DNA of 64,000 nucleotides from Neurospora crassa OR74A. Lineage: Eukaryota > Ascomycota > Sordariomycetes > Sordariales > Sordariaceae. Of this stretch, positions 10,933-20,916 are shown in pieces (position 1 is the first letter of the stretch; every line of letters starts with the position of its first letter). The stretch is taken from assembly GCF_000182925.2 (NCBI RefSeq), contig NC_026501.1:4257917-4321916 (forward strand), written 5' to 3'. A program made the position numbers and the translations under genes. The notes under the pieces are model-generated. The model saw only the letters and a program-made list of their open reading frames with translations. It did not search any database and was not told where the DNA came from.

Positions 10933-13900
10933 GGGACAGCGCAGGTCACCAGCGTCAGCATGGTTTGTTAGTTCATGGTGGATCAGCGCTAGTTGGGTAA
11001 ATACCCTCTGCCTGGATGAGTTGGAGACAAAGGAAAAGGAAGACAAAAACTACTGAAAGCCAAGGAACGAAGACTGGGAAAGAGGAAAGGGTTTAAGGGT
11101 CAAGGATGAACTTTGTACAATACTTGCATTGCCATACTATCTCAAGGGAGCAACGGAATGGGTCGGTTAGCGGAATTCTTATAAGGCGGTCACTCGACTT
11201 GATATTGCGGAAACTTAGCGTGCGTTAACAATTGAGATACCTGGAGCTCTTTTGGGCTTTGACCAAAGAGTCTCCCACATTCACGGTTTTTTTTCATCTA
11301 ATTATAATCTCTTTTATTAATATTTTCTCCTATTTGGGTGAGGACGCTTACGGAAGATGCTCGAGCGTAATTGGTACACAACGTTCATGCTGGTCAGGCC
11401 CAGTAGCTTAACCACCGTGAAATTGGTAACCACGGTTGTGATAAAGTACGAGATCACACAGCTAATAAGATCTCGAAGCCGCGCGCCATTCTTGGCGATT
11501 GGGGTTTGGTGGTGAGCATCTGATTGTTGGTTTCCCCATCATGCGACGTTTCTTGAATCGCTGCTCCACTGCGGCCACTGCCACCCCGGCAGTGGATCGG
11601 TACCTGCATCTGTCGATCTTTCATAGGGCGGCTTTGGGAGAAAAATGCTGAGTGGTCCTGGTACGATGAGCAGTCATCATCACCTGTTTGGCCTCGTCCA
11701 ATGGGCGCCGGCAAGAGTTTTATCGGATGAGGGGTAGTATGGGCGCTTACTTGTATTGATCTTGGTTGTTACGACTTACGATGGGGAAACAATCATGTTC
11801 GACACTTGAACCTGAGTGAGAGCCAGGAATAAATTTTCCGTTGAGGATTGGCTTTTTCTACGCTTTTCGCTTTTCGGCGATCGGTTAGGTGATCGGTTAT
11901 CTATCATCAGTGGGAGTGATCGACATTTCATATGCTGGCTAAAGGTATGTGATCGATTAGATGAAAGACGACCAAGCGGATGTGAATACTTATATAATCG
12001 CGGGAGTTGCGACTTGTCATCCTTCAATTGAAGCCTTGTGTTGAGTAAGTGTGAGGTAAGGTAGTTTTCTCCAGCCAGAACCCATCACTGCATTCCAATG
12101 GTCGGCGAAAGTTGAGTTTCTATTGATCCTTTCCGTACGCCAGGACGCCATTCCTCGTCTCGCATTGCATTCTCGCCCACAACATGCGGCACATATAAAA
12201 ACGTGTGTGACAAGTGTGCGTGTGCGTGACTGCGAGAGACGTGACCAAGTAGATACATGTGGGGATTTTGTACCTCAGTCTTGCTTGTTGTAGTGTAGGT
12301 TTGCTGCTGGGTAGGTGGATGAGAACAATCTCAGAGACTTCCTTTATCCTAATTCAAATAGCGATAGTTAGAAAGTATACGGACAAGAGAAGGCATCGGC
12401 CAAGATGCAGTTGGGCAGCGTAGAAACAGAAGCGCCTTAGCACTTGGCCACCATTCTCAGATTCCACAAAAACAGAGAGAAAACATGGAGTTGTTTACTT
12501 ATCACATTCCCCTGGCAACTCAGAAATTTGCGCGCAAGAAGCCTGTGGGAAGATGGCATATTACCGCGCTAACTGAGGAATTTGAGATGGCGCCCATCCA
12601 TTCCCACTCCGTGTTGCCCCATGTGATGAATGCAAATAACTTGAATTTTGTTATCGCACTTTTCGATGGAAGATTGGCTAGAAGCACACGACTTGGCTAT
12701 GATCTTACAACGTCGCACAAGTACCTCTAGTCACTATGTCTAGTCAGGTACACTACATACCAGGAAGAAGGGCAGACACATCACCCACCGCTACCTACAC
12801 ACTGTGCCGTCAAAATGCACAACACCTGCATGTGGAGAGTTTCTACGCTGGGAAGGTCGATATGTACCTCATTATAGCACTGACTACGATAGATTATGAT
12901 TGCTGACGCAAACGTCATCTTCCGGATATCAAGAATATCTGACATTGTGTGTAAGGTTCCTTGACTCCCTGCGGGTTTGCTTGGCTCAGTCTTGGTTGAT
13001 TGCTTTGCCGGCCTGCTGCCGAATGGTTCATTAAGGGGGGGAGCCACTCTTGGTCTGTGCAAGATGACATGATGGGATGAACCGGTCATTGGTGGTGGTG
13101 TTCGTGTTCCATCTCCGAACTGCTCGAAGCACACGCAATGCCGCCAATGCAACAAATGAGAAGAGAAATGATGAAGAAAAGAGAAGCGACAGACGAAAGA
13201 GAAGGGACCCCACACTTAACTCCACCGAGGGTATTCCCCGTTCTCCACCTACCTGTCCTGCCAAGCGGGGGATGGTTGGAAGGTGGAGCATTCAGGTGGT
13301 GTTTCAAGTTCTAGCGAGGGGAGTCGCGGACAAGGGCACGAGGCAAGACGAAGGATGAAAGAAAAAAGCGAGAGGAGCAACTGAAGGCTTGTCTACAGGG
13401 GCAGAAACCATGAAGCTCAGTTCGCATGACAAGTTCGTCGGAGTGATTGCTCGTTCTTTGCATCAGCTCCGGCTTTTCTTCAGTTCGTTGTTATTCTGGG
13501 CATGGGTATGGGCATCCAACCTCGCATCAACATGCATCATGCAGGTGGTTCCTGTCGTATTGGCTCGCTCGCCCAATTCTGGAAGTGGATGGATGCTACT
13601 GCATAGTAAATCACGGCAACAACATGGTCAACGTACAGATTTGGCGATCGGACCTCGGATCTGGTTGACAGGCAGCCTACCTATCGACGTGAATATCGGC
13701 AGAGTGTCTTGTTGATTTTCTTGCTGATTGTTTGTCATTGGCCCTGATGACGACCAGAGGCTCTACCGGATTGCCCGTTACTTATCAGTCATGCTTGATG
13801 GAGGCCGTCCACTGACCAGGGTCCTAACTCGTCTCCACCTGCCAGAGAATGTCTCAGACCCAGCCGAATCCCGATCTAGCATCTGCGGAGAACATTCACA

Positions 13901-15300
13901 AACCCATCCCGATTCCAACGACAGATACTCTAGCTCGTCTCAGCATTACCGCATTAGTCGCCTTCCCATCACGCGCCACTGCACACCATGCCTCTGGGCG
14001 AACACGCGAGCTCGCCAGGGACAGGAAGGCTGGAAATGCCCCAAGCGCAGCCGAGGTAGCAGCTGCGAAGTCCGTGTTGGTAATCTTGTTGTGCTGCTCA
14101 GACTTCAGCGTTGCACTGCCAATTTTTCTGTTTGCGCCTGAGCCCCCTTTTCATCCCCTCAGAGTCGCCAACTAGGTGTTTCTGCCATGTCCCGACCAAG
14201 ACCGGCTACTTCCCCCTTGGCCCTGGCGTCTATGCGATCCTAGGTATCCCACGCGAAACGATACATGCAACGGATCAAGCGTCTCCTGCCAGTGCCTGTG
14301 CCGTCCCCTGCTCCGGCCCCTGTCCGGCCCATTGGCGCCTCTGATTCGCCGACGACTGCCTCGCGGCACCATCCAGTGCCATCTCCCCTCCCTGCCAGAG
14401 TGCCAGATCCCATGCTTCGAGTGGGCGACTACGTCGTCCGCACAATCTCCCGTGTCCTCGTCCTGGTCCAGTCGTTCCAGTGTCTCGGTCCTTCTGTGCC
14501 ATCCTTCTCCTCGAGTCTCTACCGTCTCTCTCGTCTCCGTCCTTCAGGCCTCGTCTCACCAATCGCTTCCTATCTTCTTCTTCTCCTCCTCCTCCTCCTC
14601 CTTCTCCTCTCGTTCTTTTCGCTTTTTTGCCCGTCTGGGATCCGGCTTGTGGTGCTCGACTCTCCTAGTCCTGGGAGCTCAGTGAGGACGACCAAAAGTT
14701 TGCTACGAGACCTTGCCTTGTCTCACGCTGATGAACCCATGAAATATCTCCTTGCATCTGCTTGTACGACGACGACAACAACGACGACGCTAGCACAGAA
14801 GCATTAATCTGCCAGGGGCTTGCAAGTACCACCAGATTCTCGCCAGAGTGGAAACCGACCAGATTCAGTCCAAGAGTCCGCTTCATATCCCCCGACCCTG
14901 CGACACACAGTCACGGGCTCTCGTTTCTTCCCGCTACACAACCTGATCCGGCCAACTGCGAAAGGCCTTCTGTTTCCATCTGTTTTCTCGGAAACATCCA
15001 ACAGGTGTTCCGTCAATCGATAATTCTCCTTTGATCCGACAAGGGCCGGCCCTCCTGAACTTCCAGAACGCGTACTCACCAGTCACTCATTGTTCTCAAC
15101 CTTCTCTTTGATTAGAGACTTACTCAGCATCATCATCTGTCACTCATTCTCTTTCATTTTCTGCGAGCTCATCATGTCGCTATAGCTGGCCCGGACATCA
15201 TCAACAAAGACCTCTTTTCTCCGACCCGGCGGATTCACCCTAATATCCACACCATTTTCTCCCCGTTTGGCACGGGGAGACATCCGCCATCACAGCAAAA
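10933..15300. other. Long intergenic region between mex67 and the kelch gene
   Basis: About 4.4 kb without a supported gene. ORFs of up to 180 codons occur at 12,485–15,080, but they lie in several overlapping frames and have simple composition. From about 13.8 kb the + strand is C/T-rich, with a (CTC/CTT) tract near 14,575–14,615, and looks like a long untranslated leader plus promoter of the gene at 15,301. No tRNA or 5S rRNA signature was seen. Confidence 0.5.
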
Positions 15301-17667
15301 ATGCCCCTTCCCGAACCGGAAGTTCCGTTAACAAATGCGTGCGCTGTCATCTTCGACAACACGATTTATACGTACTCAGCCGACGCGTTTCAGTCGCTAC
15401 AGTTAACACCAGGCGCAAAGTGGAAGAAGTTGGAGCAGGGCGAGAAGGTCACGGGCGGCGTTTGCGTAGGGGCGACAACAGGCACGGCAGCGACGTCTTC
15501 ACTTTTCATTGTCGGCGGGAAGGGCCAGACGGAGGGCTACCAGGGCATCCAAAAGTACACGTACTCGACAGGGAAATGGGAGTCTCTTCAGTTGCCAGCA
15601 CCGGTAACACAGAATCGGTTACTGCACGGTGCCATCTATCTGAACGCAACGGATTCCATCCTTGTCTACGCTGGCAATCAGGATGGTTCAACTGGCCCAT
15701 CCACACAAACATATGCCATCGGCGCGTCTCCACCGTATAATGTGCGATCGTTCGAGGCCAGCGTACCGCCTGCTATCAACCCGATTCTCTTGCCATGGTC
15801 GGACAGCGAGGCTGTTATGCTCGGTGGCAGCACCTCGAACACACAGGTGATGCTTTTCAAGCCTGAGACAGGGTGGAGAGACTCGGGAGCAACCCTTGCC
15901 AATCCTATAGCGAAGGACACATCAGCAATCAAGGCGGCATTGGTGCGCGGCGATGATGGGTCACAAAACCTTTATACCTTTGACATGACACAATCACCCA
16001 ACATGGTGCAGCGGATATTATTAAGTACTGGCCCCGAGCAACCTATTCAGAAAGCTGGGCCAGCGAAGAAGCGGGATGTTACGATACAGGAGGAAGAACG
16101 ATCGATTGGCGAAAAGAGGGATGTGCTGAACGTGTTGACCTGGCCGCATTACAACGCAACCCTGGCACCCACCAGCACAAGGAGTAATTATGCGATCGCG
16201 CAGGATGCCGATGGCATGGTTGTTTTTGTGGGAGGGAATTCGGAGGAACCTCTAGCCATGTTCAATGCCAGGGACAACACTTGGTATAATGCGACGGACA
16301 TGTTGGTGGATCAACAGGTGGTTATTGCCGACTTCACCTCTTCGACAACCTTGGAAACATCGACGGCAGCTTCCACGACTGCTTCAACGACGACCTCTAC
16401 GAGTCTTTCAAAGTCGGAAGCTTCGACGACGCTGGTCACTGCGACCCCCACTGCAGCTTCTTCGGTTTCCCCTGTGAGTGCCGCTACTGCGGCTGTCAGC
16501 AGCAACGCTGAGAGCTCGAACGATTCAAGTTCCAAATCCCACACAAATGTTATCCTTGCCGCACTACTGAGTTCAATTTTTGGTCTTGCCATTGTCTTGT
16601 TCGCCATCTACTTCTGCATCAAGAGGAAGGGTAGGCAGCAAGCACGCAACCAGACAGGCGATGCAAGGGGTGGGAGCGGAGGACCTAGAGGAGCTTACGA
16701 CGAAAAGGCTGGTTACGGGTTCCCGCCTGATACTAAGGGTCCCTTCCGTGGCCATGGACACCAGACGCATGATTCATGTGGTTCCATGTCGTCCCTGGCG
16801 ATGATCGGCTACGGTACAAACCACCAGAAACCGGGCCGCTCTGCCCCTGGCCACAAGCTCAGTATCAGCAACGCCTTCGGCGGGCGCGATTCGGACGACA
16901 GCACCTTTAAGGCGTTCAAGAGCTCCATCAGCAAGCCGGTTCCCGTTTCGCAAACCATATCCGCCGAGCCACCAGAGAATCCGTTCTTGGCGGCACACGA
17001 AAAGGAAGTATCGTTCGCGCCCAGCCCAGCCCAGCCGATGCCACGGAATCCTGCAGCCGCTGCCAACGTCGACCCCGAGATTCGGCGCAGCTCCGGATGG
17101 AACCGGTACTGGTCCGGCGGCTCAGCCCTGAACGTGATCGGACTCGGCAACAACACCAACAGTGCCGTGATCAACCAAGGCTCGCAACGAACCACTGTGG
17201 TCTCGGACGTGAGCTCCCGCTACAGCAAAAATACCCAACATAGAATGACCCAGGATAGCGCGACAGTGCCTTCACTTCAAGCTTACGAGTCGCGCGTGTC
17301 CTTCAACCGCGTAAACTCGGGCAGCCCAACCATCGCGCATCGCGACCACGATGACGAGAAGCTTTACGAGGGTATGAGTGGCCAGATCGAAATGCCCCGG
17401 CCCGTGAGCGGCGTGAGCTCCATCTCGGGATACTCGAGCGGCATTCCCGCTTCCGTGCACGATACCTGGGACCCGACCGAGTTCACGAAGCCATGGGGCG
17501 CTAACCGCGCTCCCAGCAGTGCGTACAGCGCAAGCATTTACACGACTCCCCTGGCGCCGGCGGGGAGGGTGCCGTCTCAGCTTGTCCAGCAACAACAGGG
17601 GACGCGTCAGCAGGTAGTGCGCGATGACATGAGCTGGCTTAACTTGGGCGGAAAAAATGGCCGGTGA
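15301..17667 (+). CDS. Kelch-like beta-propeller protein with one transmembrane segment
   Basis: An intronless ORF of 788 residues. Residues about 1–345 carry repeated kelch-like blades (for example SLFIVGGKGQTEGY and VVFVGGNSEEPLAMFNARDN), indicating a propeller. A Ser/Thr/Ala-rich stalk (about 345–412) follows, then a single membrane span at about 417–440 ending in the stop-transfer sequence CIKRKGR. The tail of about 350 residues is Ser/Gly/Pro-rich and probably cytosolic. The layout resembles a fungal cell-surface sensor or adaptor, but I know no proven function. I see no signal peptide at the N-terminus from the ATG at 15,301 (context CAAAAATGCC), which is odd for a stalk-type surface protein. 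Either an upstream exon is missed or the TM acts as the signal anchor. Confidence 0.85.
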   Translation: MPLPEPEVPLTNACAVIFDNTIYTYSADAFQSLQLTPGAKWKKLEQGEKVTGGVCVGATTGTAATSSLFIVGGKGQTEGYQGIQKYTYSTGKWESLQLPAPVTQNRLLHGAIYLNATDSILVYAGNQDGSTGPSTQTYAIGASPPYNVRSFEASVPPAINPILLPWSDSEAVMLGGSTSNTQVMLFKPETGWRDSGATLANPIAKDTSAIKAALVRGDDGSQNLYTFDMTQSPNMVQRILLSTGPEQPIQKAGPAKKRDVTIQEEERSIGEKRDVLNVLTWPHYNATLAPTSTRSNYAIAQDADGMVVFVGGNSEEPLAMFNARDNTWYNATDMLVDQQVVIADFTSSTTLETSTAASTTASTTTSTSLSKSEASTTLVTATPTAASSVSPVSAATAAVSSNAESSNDSSSKSHTNVILAALLSSIFGLAIVLFAIYFCIKRKGRQQARNQTGDARGGSGGPRGAYDEKAGYGFPPDTKGPFRGHGHQTHDSCGSMSSLAMIGYGTNHQKPGRSAPGHKLSISNAFGGRDSDDSTFKAFKSSISKPVPVSQTISAEPPENPFLAAHEKEVSFAPSPAQPMPRNPAAAANVDPEIRRSSGWNRYWSGGSALNVIGLGNNTNSAVINQGSQRTTVVSDVSSRYSKNTQHRMTQDSATVPSLQAYESRVSFNRVNSGSPTIAHRDHDDEKLYEGMSGQIEMPRPVSGVSSISGYSSGIPASVHDTWDPTEFTKPWGANRAPSSAYSASIYTTPLAPAGRVPSQLVQQQQGTRQQVVRDDMSWLNLGGKNGR

Positions 17668-19899
17668 TCGGGTTCTGACTCGGTTGTTGCTTCTGTCAGT
17701 TTTTTCTCACTAAAAACGTCTGGTCGGCTGCCTGTTGAAGGTCGCTGTTGCTCTTTCATTGTTATTTGTTTGTTCTTCTCGTCGCTCACTCTTCCGGCTG
17801 TCTCGATAGAAGGATGGATGATGGCCATCAATAATATCCTGTAATCGCGGCATATCCCGGACTCCCGTTAGTTCAGTAATTTGCTGTTGTTCGCTTGCTC
17901 TTGGGTATGAACAACTTGCCCACGCTCCTCAACGAACATGTGGAGGAAGAGGTAGATGAGGAGGGGGCGGAAAGAAATGTGCTGTTTGTCCGCTTTATTT
18001 CCCGACTATCGTTTCGGATACCCTGTTATTATCTGTTGCTGGTGCTGGTGTTGGTGCTGTTGCTGTGGTTGTGGCGAAAGAGGAAAGCGGCTGGAGCGGA
18101 GGTGTAGTTCTAGGTCAGAGACGCGGCGCCGGTTGTAAGAAGGAAGGAAAGGAAGGTCATGCTGTTTATTAAGTTAGTCCATGTAGGTAGATCCGGCGTT
18201 AATCATCATCCATCATAGCGATCATAATCTCTAACCGCCAGTTCTGTTCTTTTACTCGTGTTGTCGTTTTCTTCTTCTTTAGTTTCTTAAACTTTAGGTG
18301 TTATTTTATCACTTTCCGTTTCTTACATTGAGCAAGCATTGTTGCATTGCATCAACTTTCGCGACCCAGGTTCGGTCGCAGATAGTTATCTTCGTGTTTT
18401 TTTCTTTTTCTTTTTATTTATTTTTCCTCCTTCGGTCTTGTACTGTCAGAATAGGCGTAGTGGACAAATATCATGAATCCATACTACTCTACACCAAAAC
18501 CCCAATCAATTGATTGAATTACCAGTGCAGAGCTATGCAACTGAACATCAGCAACAATAACAACGACAACAGAAATGTAGCTATACACTACCGCAGGCAT
18601 CGGGTCAAGTGGCCCATTTCCTTCTCCAATATGAACAGTATACTTCTCGTCCAGCAATCCCTGTGTCTGTCTCCCCGTTGTGTTCTGCATTACGATTGCG
18701 TAAGAAGAACAAGACCTGCGGTTTGTCAGGACTCAGGGGGCCAAGGTCTTCTTCTATGTACTGTACATACAGCAGAGTCCCCTGGAACCATATGCGTAAG
18801 GTATCATACACCCAAATATTCCCTCGACATCCACAACTAGTTGCATCGCCAGGCGATATTACAAGTTACTGTCTCCCAACAAAGGCCAGCTCCCTTCTAT
18901 TCTGCAGAAATACATAGCAGTTGGTATATAAACATCTGGTGGTCCATTGTAGTGTTTGGATTGCATGCAGTCTCAGGGGACTTTACAGTACTTTACACTT
19001 TTGGTGTACAGGTGTGTATGTATGTATAATGCAGGTATACACTACGTGATACTACGACCAAGACGAGAATCCAATGGGGTTGGAGGAGGCGCATGATGTT
19101 GCCTCTTACCATGCAATGCATCTGATGGAACCCCCCACTTCCTGGACGTGGGACTGCGCAGAAGGACTGCTGCAGTTATAAAAAGATTGTAAATCTAGGG
19201 ACTTTTCTGCGAGTGGTGGTTGCAGCGAGCATCTGCCGTTCACGGAATCGATTTGTAGTAGAAGCACAGTTTTATGTTTCCTGAGTCCGTTCAAGAAGGT
19301 CTTGGAATCATCTATAAAGCTTCATTAGATAACGTTCTTCTTCACTCGGAACGGACGGATGTTTCGGGGCGAATGTAGCTGAAGAAACGATGAAGGATTC
19401 TCTCCCACGTGCTTGCCATTCGCAAATTAATTTCTCGTCACACTGAATGGAATGGATCTGGAAGGTGTCACCTCACCTCTGACACAGTAGAGGTAGCCCT
19501 CGGTCCTCGTCTACTGTCTGTGAGATGACTGTCGGCCCCACTACCTAACCCGGGGAGCTACAATACCTCTTCAATGCTGCAAAATTTGTTAGCGCTGAAC
19601 TTGAGTAGGCAGGGTATAGAAACAGAAGAACTGATTGGCTTTGCAAGCCGATGCCCTCCAAAGGTGGAGAATCACATCTCAAGCCCACACACATCAACCG
19701 CTTGAAGCCCCACTTTCTTTTACTACCTCGACAGCTCGAGTATTACTCGCGATGTTGACCCGCCGTCAGATCCTATTTGACCAACCTAAAAGAGTAAAGT
19801 GCTTGCTCCAAGTACTAGTGTGCACTACAGTAACCAACTTATCAGGATTAGATTGTACCAGCGTGCGGACGAACGGCCTGAGGTGCCGCTTGAAAGAGA

Positions 19900-19913
19900 G
19901 GGGGGGGGGGGGG
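19900..19913. repeat. G14 homopolymer
   Basis: Fourteen consecutive G bases, followed after one A by three more, upstream of nuc-1. Such runs are prone to slippage. Confidence 0.9.
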
Positions 19914-20752
19914 AGGGCGGTTCGTGTTGAAGTAAGGTCGAAGCAGCTGTCTCGCGATAACTGTGAGTGATGGTCTGATCTTGAAGGAAAACAATAGCTG
20001 GAAGAGCTTGTCAGATGTTGACATCGTTTCTGCGTATTGCCCGCGCAGTTTGGGTCCCGTCGGTTTTGATTACTTGGGAGGTCTTGAAAGCGGCGTGAAG
20101 TTAACATCGGCGGGTGCCTGGAGGTATCCAATTGGTAGGCGGGGCGGGCGGGGTCTAGAATAGATCGACCCGGGCCTTTTTCTCTGCCTTCTTTCACACG
20201 CTGCGAGGGGACGTTGGGACGCCCGCCCGGGGCTGGGAACCGCTGAGACTCTTCAATTGTAAAGACCGAGTCCCACATCGCTACATACTTCAATCCAACC
20301 GACAGAAAAGAGAAAGCATCGACGAATCCAGTATCTCTATATTCCCGTCATACGCGTCCATTCAAAGGGTCTCTGGCGAGCTACCAATCAGTAGCGCACA
20401 TCCTGACAATCTTTCGCCGGGTCGCGCAGACCTGATCGCGAGCCCGAACAGTTTCGTCGTCGGCAATAATCTCGGGTCCTCGCTAGGTACCGTTAAATTA
20501 CGGAGTCACCATAGACGGGACTGGCCCGGCCAAGACTCGAAGCCCGTCGAGGTTATCCGGCCCTTTAAGCGGTCATCCGTCATCGCATTGTCGATCAATA
20601 ATCAAGTGCAAGGCGACTTGCAGAGCCGCCTGAGAAAGTCCAAAATCAAAGCCGAGTCCCCAACCGCCTGGCCTTGGCCTCAACGTCCTTCGACTCAACT
20701 GATCACCCAACAGCCGGTGTCAAAATTACTGGACTGCCTCCGCCCAAAGCGC

Positions 20753-20837
20753 CGTACCCGTTTCCGTACCCGCACCCGCACCCGCACCCGCACCCGCACC
20801 CGCACCCGTGCCCGCACCCGTGCCCGCACCCGTGCCG
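20753..20837. repeat. CACCCG hexanucleotide array in the nuc-1 leader
   Basis: About ten imperfect copies of a CACCCG unit, with interspersed GTACCCG and GTGCCCG variants, end about 80 bp before the nuc-1 start. Both overlapping sense frames read dipeptide repeats (Arg-Thr or Pro-His) without an ATG. The array is GC-rich and could affect leader structure or transcription. Confidence 0.9.
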
Positions 20838-20916
20838 GACAGCCGGCCGTCCCCGAACCATCTTCAATCCGGACTTTGGACAAAGCCTCCCCAGGAGGGC
20901 CTAGCCGGCGGGCGTG

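Larger units (their letters stand above)
17668..20916. promoter_or_regulatory. 3' flank of the kelch gene and nuc-1 upstream/leader region
   Basis: About 3.2 kb without a convincing gene. The left 700 bp are T-rich 3' flank. A CACGTG E-box lies at 19,406–19,411, about 1.5 kb before nuc-1. A G14 run is at 19,900–19,913 and a CACCCG array sits at 20,753–20,837, within 165 bp of the nuc-1 ATG. A minus-strand 175-codon ORF at 19,766–20,293 has no recognisable domain. Confidence 0.5.

Noticed and set aside
12485-12730. 81-codon ORF with good ATG context
   Set aside because: No recognisable similarity, isolated and short. I cannot separate it from chance without transcript or conservation data.
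14265-14807. 180-codon ATG ORF upstream of the kelch gene
   Set aside because: It consists of Pro/Ser/Leu runs from C/T-rich leader DNA and a Thr run from ACG repeats, with no domain and several overlapping equally long frames.
19766-20293. 175-codon minus-strand ORF upstream of nuc-1
   Set aside because: No domain. It includes the translation of the G14 run as a Pro stretch, and the composition is that of non-coding DNA.
20753-20837. CRISPR-like array (regular repeats upstream of nuc-1)
   Set aside because: Units are six bases with no spacers. It is a simple microsatellite in a eukaryote.
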